Source of the DNA: JAVVEW01 sp032251045
Lineage (GTDB): Bacteria; Pseudomonadota; Gammaproteobacteria; Methylococcales; Methylomonadaceae
Length of the DNA stretch: 40,357 nt
Direction of reading: 5' to 3'
Assembly: GCA_032251045.1 (NCBI GenBank)
Contig: JAVVEW010000020.1
Span: 1 to 40,357, forward strand
A program made the translations under genes and the position numbers. Positions 33,865-40,357 of this stretch are shown here, one piece after another. The stretch's first letter is position 1; every line of letters starts with the position of its first letter. Under the pieces are notes generated by a model. The model had not been told where the DNA came from. It saw nothing but the letters and a program-made list of their open reading frames with translations, and made no database searches.

Positions 33865-35088
33865 ATGTTGAATTGGGATGATCCTTTGGCCGGTTTGAAT
33901 GGCCAGAAACACCAGCAGTCAGAAGCAATTAAAGCCGATGTCGTGCGTCCTGGCATGGGGTTGCAGGAAAATGACCGGCTGATGCAAACCGCAGGCGCCG
34001 CACCCAGCGTCCATCCAAATCCAGAGCATCAGGTAGCCGTTGCCGCCGGTCTGGAGAACCTGGAAATGGGCGCCAAACGGATTCAGGTCGATGACAAAAA
34101 AATCATCAACTGCCGCGCTGATCTTAACCAGTTAGTACCATTCAAATACGACTGGGCCTGGCAGAAATACCTGGACGCCTGCGCTAATCACTGGATGCCG
34201 CAGGAAATCAACATGACCGCCGACGTCGCGTTGTGGAAAAGCCAGGATGGTCTGACCGAAGATGAGCGCGACATCATTAAACGAAACTTAGGCTTTTTCT
34301 CCACCGCCGATTCGTTGGTGGCCAACAATCTGGTGTTGGCGGTGTACCGGCATATCACCAACCCCGAATGCCGGCAATATCTGCTGCGCCAGGCGTTCGA
34401 AGAAGCTTTGCATACCCACGCCTATCAATATGTCGTGGAATCGTTAGGCATGGATGAAGGCGAAATTTTCAATATGTATCGGGAGGTGCCGGCGGTGGCG
34501 CGCAAGGCCGAATGGGCATTGCCATTCACTCAATCGTTGAGCGATCCATATTTCCAGACCGGAACGCCGGAAACCGACCAGAAGCTGCTGAAAGAGTTGA
34601 TCGCCTTTTATGTCATTTTTGAAGGTATTTTCTTTTATGTCGGGTTCACTCAGATTCTGTCCATGGGCCGGCGCAACAAAATGACCGGTACCGCCGAACA
34701 GTTCCAGTACATTTTGCGCGATGAATCCATGCACATGAATTTCGGCATCGATGTCATCAACCAGATCAAGATCGAAAACCCGCATTTGTGGTCGAACAGC
34801 TTCAAGCAGGAAATAATCGCCATGATCACCGAAGCGGTGACCATTGAAAGCCAATACGCATACGACACCATGCCGCGCGGCGTGTTGGGGCTGAACGCCA
34901 ATCTGTTCAAGGAATACCTGGAATTTATCGCTAACCGCAGGTTGATTCAGATCGGTTTGCCGGAACAATACCCAGGCCGTAGCAATCCTTTTCCATGGAT
35001 GAGCGAAGTGCTGGATTTGAAAAAAGAAAAGAACTTCTTTGAAACCCGGGTGACCGAGTATCAGACCGGCGGTGCACTGACCTGGTAA
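33865..35088 (+). CDS. nrdB: class I ribonucleotide reductase small subunit
   Basis: A 407-residue ferritin-like protein that carries the metal centre and tyrosyl radical used by NrdA. Carboxylate and histidine ligands are recognisable in HWMPQEINM, in QAFEEALHTHAYQYVVESLG (with the candidate radical tyrosine nearby) and in LRDESMHMNFG. The sequence FYVGFTQILSMGRRNKMTG is typical of the beta subunit. An N-terminal extension of about 70 residues precedes the core, as in Pseudomonas-type NrdB. It follows nrdA after 20 bases with its own AGGAG site (33853-33857). The C-terminal tail (ETRVTEYQTGGALTW) is the peptide that docks into NrdA. Confidence 0.97.
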   Translation: MLNWDDPLAGLNGQKHQQSEAIKADVVRPGMGLQENDRLMQTAGAAPSVHPNPEHQVAVAAGLENLEMGAKRIQVDDKKIINCRADLNQLVPFKYDWAWQKYLDACANHWMPQEINMTADVALWKSQDGLTEDERDIIKRNLGFFSTADSLVANNLVLAVYRHITNPECRQYLLRQAFEEALHTHAYQYVVESLGMDEGEIFNMYREVPAVARKAEWALPFTQSLSDPYFQTGTPETDQKLLKELIAFYVIFEGIFFYVGFTQILSMGRRNKMTGTAEQFQYILRDESMHMNFGIDVINQIKIENPHLWSNSFKQEIIAMITEAVTIESQYAYDTMPRGVLGLNANLFKEYLEFIANRRLIQIGLPEQYPGRSNPFPWMSEVLDLKKEKNFFETRVTEYQTGGALTW

Positions 35089-35124
35089 GGCTTGATCAGG
35101 TCGCGCCGAACCTTCGGTAGTTTG

Positions 35125-35145
35125 ACGGCAACTTTCCGTTGCCGT
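35125..35145. repeat. hairpin downstream of nrdB
   Basis: ACGGCAAC-TTTCC-GTTGCCGT, perfect 8-bp arms, 37 bases after the nrdB stop. It is well placed as the transcript end of nrdAB, but no T-run follows, so intrinsic termination would be weak. Confidence 0.45.
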
Positions 35146-35345
35146 TATCCAGCACTAAACAATGCCCATCTTTATTCATTGTCCTAAGCCAATGAGTGCG
35201 TCAGCCCAAGGTTGTTCCTGGACTGAAGTCATTGCTTTATTTTCGCCATTAGCTATCCTATATGGGCTTTGCGTAAAGCGCTCGTTACAACAATAAATGG
35301 CGAGCGGGCTGTTGCGCTTTACTTCACATCACAGGGTTCCCATAC

Positions 35346-36920
35346 ATGATAAGTCAAGGCTTAAAAGGCGCATTATTCATAACCCAATTCGCGATTGGGC
35401 TGGCTTTTATGGTGATAGGTTATGCGTTAGGCGCGGCACTGGGCATTGATACTGAGCAGTCCGGTTCCGCGTTAGTTTTTTATCTGGCGGTAACAGGTGC
35501 TTGGCTGTTGGTGTCCATGCTGACCTTGGCATGGCGGATAAACAGTCATTTTGCCCAACCGATTCAGCAAGCCATAGGCATGTTGTCGCGCATGGCCAGT
35601 CATCCGGATATGCGCCTGAGCGCTACCGGCGATGACGAGTTGGCCACTTTTTTTCGCGCCATTAACCAGCACAATGATCACTGGCAGCAAATTGTCGAAC
35701 AAGTTGCCGAGACATCTGATGATCTCAATGTCGCAGTACAGCAGTTTGTCGGTAACAGTCAGCAAAGTATTACTTTGGCGCAATCGCAAAAACAGGAAAC
35801 CGATCATGTTGTTAACGCCAGCGCACGGATGGCCGATTCTTCCAACGTCATGGCGGAAAATGCCGAACGAACTCAAGGCGTGGCCTCTGAGGCCAAGCAG
35901 CAAACCCAGGTGGGCCTGCAAGTGGTCGATTCAACCTTGACAGCGATCAACCATCTGGCACAGCAAATGGAAAGTATGCAATCGATGGTGACACGCCTGG
36001 ATAAAGGCAGTCATAACATCGGCGATGTCATTGATACCATCGCTAAAATTGCCGATCAAACCAATCTTCTGGCCTTGAACGCGGCCATTGAGGCGGCACG
36101 CGCCGGAGAGCATGGCCGGGGCTTTGCCGTGGTCGCCGACGAAGTTCGTAAATTAGCCTTCAACACCCAGGAAGCAACTAAACAAATCAACGACATCATT
36201 GTTGATTTACAAGATTCCGCGCAAGCTGTTACAGACGCGATAGAACAGGGCACGCAACAGGCACATACCTGCGTCAATCATGCCAATGAGGCACAATCGT
36301 CCTTGCATGAAATCAATCAGCGGGTGGATTCGGTCGATGACATGGGCCGGCAGATTTCACAAGCCGCTCAAGAACAAAACGCCCTGGCTACGGATGTCAG
36401 TCAAAGCATGGTGCGTATCAATGAGTTGGCTCAGGCCAATACACAGGCGATGAGTGAAAATCAGACGGTCAGTGGCGTTTTATCGCAACGCGGACAAAAG
36501 CTCGAACAGTTGATTGCCGCGTTCAAGAAAGTTGCTCAACATGCTCATGCCGTGGAATTCGGGCGTGATGATATCGAGTCAGCGTTGCGCAAAATGAGTT
36601 CGGATGAAATTGATCGCATGGCATTTGGCGCCGTGGAGCTGGATGGAAATGGTCGCATCTTGCGCTATAACGCTGCTGAAGGTGCGATTACCGGGCGTGA
36701 TCCAAAAGCCGTGCTCGGGAAAAACTTTTTCACGGATGTTGCGCCTTGCACCAATACGCCAAAATTCAAAGGCGAGTTTGACAAAGGCGTACAAATGGGC
36801 TTTTTGAACAAAAAATTCGAATACACTTTTGACTACAACATGAATCCGACCAAGGTGGCCGTACACATGAAAAAAGCCTTGTCTGGCGATACCTATTGGG
36901 TCTTTGTCAAGAGGTTATGA
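35346..36920 (+). CDS. methyl-accepting chemotaxis transducer fused to a C-terminal photoactive yellow protein domain
   Basis: A 524-residue membrane transducer. Two membrane segments (about 10-33 and 43-63) enclose only a tiny periplasmic loop, so there is no external sensor. A short HAMP-like linker (66-125) leads to the methyl-accepting coiled coil, whose hairpin tip (about 228-275; IADQTNLLALNAAIEAARAG, GRGFAVVADEVRKLA) binds CheA/CheW. Residues about 404-524 are a full-length PYP domain, aligning without gaps to Halorhodospira PYP with an offset of 399. The chromophore-site residues are all kept: Y441, E445, T449, R451 and the p-coumaroyl attachment cysteine C468 (DVAPCTNTP). The C-terminus SGDTYWVFVKRL is nearly identical to PYP. 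It is likely a blue-light input for taxis. The next gene overlaps by 4 bases. Confidence 0.95.
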   Translation: MISQGLKGALFITQFAIGLAFMVIGYALGAALGIDTEQSGSALVFYLAVTGAWLLVSMLTLAWRINSHFAQPIQQAIGMLSRMASHPDMRLSATGDDELATFFRAINQHNDHWQQIVEQVAETSDDLNVAVQQFVGNSQQSITLAQSQKQETDHVVNASARMADSSNVMAENAERTQGVASEAKQQTQVGLQVVDSTLTAINHLAQQMESMQSMVTRLDKGSHNIGDVIDTIAKIADQTNLLALNAAIEAARAGEHGRGFAVVADEVRKLAFNTQEATKQINDIIVDLQDSAQAVTDAIEQGTQQAHTCVNHANEAQSSLHEINQRVDSVDDMGRQISQAAQEQNALATDVSQSMVRINELAQANTQAMSENQTVSGVLSQRGQKLEQLIAAFKKVAQHAHAVEFGRDDIESALRKMSSDEIDRMAFGAVELDGNGRILRYNAAEGAITGRDPKAVLGKNFFTDVAPCTNTPKFKGEFDKGVQMGFLNKKFEYTFDYNMNPTKVAVHMKKALSGDTYWVFVKRL

Positions 36921-38098
36921 GTTGGTGGCGCAAGGAAGCCTTGCTGCGACGCTTTATCGTTGATTTCATGCTGGCAGGGGTGGCCAGGCTCAGACCAGGC
37001 GCGGTGCTTCCCAGTCAGGATCAGTTGGTTATTCAGGGTGATTGGCGCGCCGGTTTATTATATCTGGATTCTCTGGAGCTACTGGACGTGGCCACTGCCT
37101 TTGCCCAGTGTTTGGGAATCGATAAAACCGGTCTTGGCGATGCGCTTTTAGCCAAGCCAACGCTGCAAGGTTGGGTGGCGGTTGCTCAAAACAGCCTGGA
37201 AATGGCTCACGCTGACTATCAATTCTACAGCTCAGGCTCTACCCATCAAGCACATCCGCACCGCCTGCCTCATGCGCATTTACAAGCCGAGGCTACCTGG
37301 ATTGCCGAAGCACTGCTCATCATGCCGCCTAAGCGCATCTGGTCGCTGGTGCCGGCGCATCATGTCTACGGCTTTATCTTTACCATTCTGGTGCCGACAG
37401 CGCTTAACACAACACCCACCGTTTTCGATGCGCGCAAACGCTTGCCCAGTGTCTTGCAGGCATTACTGGAGCCGGGCGATATGGTGGTTGGGATACCTGA
37501 CTTCTGGCGCGTGTGGATGGCGTCAGGATTGCAATTGCCCATGCACAGCATAGCTATTACCTCCGGCGCGCCCTGTGAGGCCGCACTGTGGACGGCGCTT
37601 TGTGCGCAGACGGCACAGGCTATCGATGTTTACGGCACGACGGAAAGTGCGGGCATTGCCATTCGCACCGGCGCGGAACAAGGTTTCACGCTCATGCCGC
37701 ATTGGCGCCGGTTAGCGCACGATCATCTGGTTTCAAGCCATCATCAGGCCGTGCTGCCGGATGTGCTGGATTGGTTGGATGATCGGCAATTTCACGTTCA
37801 CGGCCGCAAGGATGGTGTGATACAAGTTGCCGGCCATAATGTCGATTTGAGCGCAATTGCACGTTGTCTGGAGCGTTATCCAGGCGTTTCCCAGGCAGTG
37901 GTGCGCCCGCAGGGGCAGGGTCTGAAGGCATTTGTGGTCTTGCAGGCTGAGGTGGCTTCTGATGCTGATGTTACCGTGACACTTAAACAGTGGTTGAGTC
38001 AGCAGTTGCCGGCGTATCAAATTCCCAAGTACATCAACATAGGTGCGGAGCTGCCACGCAATGCCATGGGTAAATTAACCGATTGGGCGGTTGCATAG
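36917..38098 (+). CDS. AMP-forming acyl-CoA ligase, probable p-coumarate-CoA ligase for PYP chromophore
   Basis: A 393-residue, compact member of the adenylate-forming ligase family. The phosphate-binding motif is a divergent YSSGSTHQAHPHRLPHA without the usual lysine. The A5 motif YGTTES, the A7/A8 region HVHGRKDGVIQVAGHNV and the final PRNAMGKL with its catalytic lysine are present. PYP-containing bacteria encode a short p-coumarate-CoA ligase (pCL) beside pyp, which activates p-coumarate for attachment to the PYP cysteine. The ATG lies in an ATGA overlap with the PYP fusion gene and has an AGAGG site, so the two are made together. That coupling is the main reason for assigning p-coumarate. 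A tyrosine ammonia-lyase to supply p-coumarate is not in the window. A GTG/TTG start upstream inside the PYP gene is less likely. Confidence 0.8.
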   Translation: MSWWRKEALLRRFIVDFMLAGVARLRPGAVLPSQDQLVIQGDWRAGLLYLDSLELLDVATAFAQCLGIDKTGLGDALLAKPTLQGWVAVAQNSLEMAHADYQFYSSGSTHQAHPHRLPHAHLQAEATWIAEALLIMPPKRIWSLVPAHHVYGFIFTILVPTALNTTPTVFDARKRLPSVLQALLEPGDMVVGIPDFWRVWMASGLQLPMHSIAITSGAPCEAALWTALCAQTAQAIDVYGTTESAGIAIRTGAEQGFTLMPHWRRLAHDHLVSSHHQAVLPDVLDWLDDRQFHVHGRKDGVIQVAGHNVDLSAIARCLERYPGVSQAVVRPQGQGLKAFVVLQAEVASDADVTVTLKQWLSQQLPAYQIPKYINIGAELPRNAMGKLTDWAVA

Positions 38099-38265
38099 CG
38101 CATGGTCTACAACAAGGTTATGAGGCGCTGGCGTTATGGTGGCCGGATCAAGCCATGGGGTCGGTGCTATCGCTCAAAAGGTCAGAAAGATCGGTGTTAT
38201 CTAAGGTTGAGGTGAATATCACAGGCTGGTCATCCGTGGTGGAAACCGTCACTATTGTATTCTGA
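38099..38265. other. short non-conserved stretch between the ligase gene and a broken transporter gene
   Basis: No product is recognised. One plus frame is open from inside the ligase gene to the TGA at 38263-38265, directly before the transporter remnant and in its frame. It shows no resemblance to the N-terminus of LapB-type proteins. On the minus strand a short Ser/Thr/Asp-rich frame runs through the region but has no start. Confidence 0.4.
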
Positions 38266-38580
38266 CCGTTATTGCTGATCGCCTTATCCAAGTTGCTACA
38301 TCAGCCTTATACCGCCGAGGCGTTAACGGCTGGGCTGCCGCTGGTGCAGAATCGCTTGACCCCTGCGCTGTTTCCAAGAGCCGCGCAATGCGCCGGTTTG
38401 TCCGCAGGCCTGGTAAGGCGGCGGTTGCAAGATATTTCCAATTTGGTTTTACCAGCGGTTCTGCTGCTTGAAAATAACGAGGTTTGCATCCTCATCGAAA
38501 AGTCTGGCGACCAATATACCGTTCACGGCCTGAAAAAATTCCCCTCAATCCTGCTTTGGCAAAGGGGCATGTCGGTGTAG
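38266..38580 (+). pseudogene. remnant of a type I secretion ABC transporter (LapB/HlyB-like), N-terminal peptidase-like domain only
   Basis: About 85 residues (PLLIALSKLLHQPYTAEALT, GLPLVQNRLTPALFPRAA, AGLSAGLVRRRL, LVLPAVLLLENNEVCILI) match the start of LapB-type type I secretion ATPases: the degenerate C39 peptidase-like domain. The usual protein has about 700 residues with membrane and ATPase domains, none of which follow. Similarity stops near GDQYTV, and the frame ends at 38580. A TGA directly precedes the homologous part. This is a deletion remnant of a transporter of the kind that exports large RTX adhesins. A standalone small protein is a less likely reading. Confidence 0.75.
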
Positions 38581-38621
38581 CCGGGCCGTAATCGTGCACG
38601 GCTACCACCATGACACGTATT

Positions 38622-40357
38622 TTATTGCACGACGGCGCTTTCGGCGGTGAAAAGACGCTGTAAGCGCTGCCATAATACCGGCCAATCCATGCGCAGGTTA
38701 TAGCCCATGACATCGATACGCGGCAGGCCGCCACCTTTGACAATGTAATACCCGTCGCCTGCAGGTGCCACGCCGGAGAGTTGGCAAACACCTTGATAAA
38801 GGTAACAGCCTAGTCCCAGTTTTTCATAACCGAAGGTATCGAGAAAGCGCAGCAGCGCCCGCGATACGGTATCCGTGGCGCCGCCACCTCCGATGCTGGC
38901 CAGGGCGTTGACAGCGCGTTGACTGATGCGGTGCGGGCTATCATCGTCATCCGGCGTGCCCAGCCAGGCGAAAAAACCGCTGGGCTGGCCGTTTTCCAGC
39001 ACTAAATCATGCACGAAGCCGGACAGCCGGCCTTCGATACGGCCCAGATCAAATTCCTGAGTCAGTCGCGCCAAATCAATAGCTTCCAGATCCAGGTCAG
39101 CTTCAAGTCGCCAAAAGTCGCGAAACAATCCGGACGACGACAGATTATTCAGCCGCACCTGGCCATCGAACAATTGCGCGGTCAATTCGCCTTGTAAACG
39201 CAACACCCGGTTGTGATAACGCACTCCGGGAATACGCCCTGATAAGCGCCCGGAAAAGCTTGGCCAGTTCAGCGCCTGGCTTAAGGCGGTTAAGTCGATG
39301 TCGCGCAGCGCACCTTGAAAGCCGACTTCCGGTTCGTCGTCGGTGCCGCGCCAATAAAAATCCTCTACTGAAAGCGCGCCGCCCAACAGTGGCAAGCGTG
39401 CCGGTTCGGCTAAGGTCAGTTGCGGGCCTTCGAGCATGAACTGCAAGCGCGCTTCGGCCAATGGAATGGTGAAAAGGTTGAGTTCTTGCCAGGCCAGCCA
39501 GGACGGGGCGGGCGTTTGCTGGCGTTGCCAATGTATGCGGGCAGTCAGCGCTTGTGCTTGCACCCGACCTTTTCGGTCATCGATGTTGACCTGATCCAAG
39601 GCCAGCGTCAGTTTTTCCGGTGTGCCCTGCCGCCAGACCAGGTCCGCCGAGCCACTGCCTGAAAATTGCAGAGGCCAGTTCGTGCCCAGCCAGGGTGCTA
39701 GATAATGTTGACCCAGCGCGGACAGGTGGCTTGTGTCCAGACGGATTAAACCCTCGCGCCAGCCAATGGTTTTGCCCAGCGTCAGCTCAGCGAAGCCGGT
39801 CACATGCGCTGCACCCGGGTGTTCAAAGGCAAAAGCATCGATGGCCAACAGTGGCCTGTGCCAGCGGCCTTTTGCCCACAGTGTTAGCGGTTCCGAGTCT
39901 ACTTCAAGATAGACCGGCTGGGCATAAAGCGCGCCGGCGTCGAGTCGTAACCAGCCTTGCCAGTGCCAGTGCGATTGCAGGTGTTTGGCGGAGAATGCGC
40001 CGGAAAACTGCGCCTCGGCCAATGCCCATTGGCCTTGCTGATGATCGGCGGACAGCGTCAGCTTCAGGTCATTGACGCTTAATTGTTCAATGCCGTCAGC
40101 GTTTCCCGTCAGCGTCAGGCGCGTTTGGACATGCCCGGAAAAGGCAGCGACCTCAGGCGGCAACAGGGGCGATAACAGCGCCAGAGTCAGGCCATTAAGT
40201 TGAACATTAAGCTGCCAATGTTGCCCGGTGTAGCGGGCACTGAAGCTATGTGTGCCGCCCAGGCCATGGATGACGCCTTGAAAGTGGCTTTGTCGCGGGG
40301 AAAAGTGCGCCTCTGATAGCCTGATCTCAAGCCGCTGGCCGTTAATTCGCACATGCC
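38622..40357 (-). CDS. YdbH/AsmA-like envelope protein, C-terminal part (5' end beyond the window)
   Basis: At least 576 residues, open to the right edge. The sequence is dominated by alternating beta-strand repeats with LDxxx and GxxxLxxG patterns, as in the long beta-taco proteins of the AsmA/YhdP/YdbH group. The C-terminus is diagnostic of the YdbH family (Pfam DctA-YdbH): RISQRAVNALASIGGGG, then LLRFLDTFGYEKLGLGC, then DGYYIVKGGGLPRIDVMGYN and DWPVLWQRL. In E. coli YdbH, TamB and YhdP are redundant proteins bridging inner and outer membranes for phospholipid transport. The same role is inferred here. The true N-terminus, with its membrane anchor, lies outside the window. It converges on the transporter remnant. 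Confidence 0.9.
   Translation of the reverse strand, partial: HVRINGQRLEIRLSEAHFSPRQSHFQGVIHGLGGTHSFSARYTGQHWQLNVQLNGLTLALLSPLLPPEVAAFSGHVQTRLTLTGNADGIEQLSVNDLKLTLSADHQQGQWALAEAQFSGAFSAKHLQSHWHWQGWLRLDAGALYAQPVYLEVDSEPLTLWAKGRWHRPLLAIDAFAFEHPGAAHVTGFAELTLGKTIGWREGLIRLDTSHLSALGQHYLAPWLGTNWPLQFSGSGSADLVWRQGTPEKLTLALDQVNIDDRKGRVQAQALTARIHWQRQQTPAPSWLAWQELNLFTIPLAEARLQFMLEGPQLTLAEPARLPLLGGALSVEDFYWRGTDDEPEVGFQGALRDIDLTALSQALNWPSFSGRLSGRIPGVRYHNRVLRLQGELTAQLFDGQVRLNNLSSSGLFRDFWRLEADLDLEAIDLARLTQEFDLGRIEGRLSGFVHDLVLENGQPSGFFAWLGTPDDDDSPHRISQRAVNALASIGGGGATDTVSRALLRFLDTFGYEKLGLGCYLYQGVCQLSGVAPAGDGYYIVKGGGLPRIDVMGYNLRMDWPVLWQRLQRLFTAESAVVQ

Noticed and set aside
38120..38262. A small adhesin-like gene on the minus strand, rich in Ser, Thr and Asp
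   Set aside because: It lacks a start codon, has no ribosome-binding site and overlaps the transporter remnant. It is mentioned only as a possible scrap.
1..40357. CRISPR array, prophage, insertion sequence or tRNA gene
   Set aside because: No regularly spaced direct repeats, transposase or integrase frames, or cloverleaf-forming sequences were recognised. The intein is the only clear mobile element.

Overview
The window looks like a chromosomal segment of a gammaproteobacterium, most likely a type I methanotroph (Methylococcales). This is an inference. The housekeeping blocks pepA-holC-valS, pilBCD-coaE-zapD-yacG and gcvR-bcp have gammaproteobacterial content and order. The phosphoketolase-acetate kinase pair fits the central carbon metabolism of ribulose-monophosphate methanotrophs. 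No methane or methanol oxidation gene is present to confirm it. No tRNA, insertion sequence, prophage or CRISPR array was seen.

Layout. Bases 1-6325 hold the end of a PBP7-type endopeptidase, a GNAT-like protein, then pepA-holC-valS. A gap with a long imperfect inverted repeat follows. Bases 6721-12102 are one compact operon: type IV pilus genes pilB, pilC and pilD, then coaE, zapD and yacG. On the minus strand (12086-14943) lie a MerR/B12-binding regulator with the CarH/LitR photoreceptor motifs and a DUF389 membrane protein. The regulator is divergent from an RpoD-like sigma factor (15126-16430). ftsH follows, then the RNase P RNA gene on the minus strand, malate dehydrogenase, and the xfp-ackA operon. 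Bases 24246-29572 hold a SPOR-domain protein (minus), gcvR-bcp, a PIN-PhoH protein and an AI-2E/PerM-type permease (minus). Bases 29660-35088 carry nrdAB behind a pair of NrdR boxes. nrdA is interrupted in frame by a 378-residue intein with an endonuclease domain.

The most striking part is 35346-38098. A methyl-accepting chemotaxis transducer ends in a complete photoactive yellow protein (PYP) domain with all chromophore-site residues, and is translationally coupled to a p-coumarate-CoA ligase-like gene that could make the activated chromophore. Only remnants of a type I secretion ABC transporter follow, and the window ends inside a YdbH/AsmA-like envelope gene on the minus strand.

Three points deserve attention. 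First, the PYP-chemoreceptor plus ligase operon is a self-contained candidate for light-directed taxis. Second, the nrdA intein is followed by glycine instead of the usual Cys/Ser/Thr +1 nucleophile, although it sits in an essential enzyme. Third, the CarH-like regulator faces a sigma factor across a spacer with repeated operator-like half-sites. Two unrelated photoreceptor types therefore lie about 20 kb apart.
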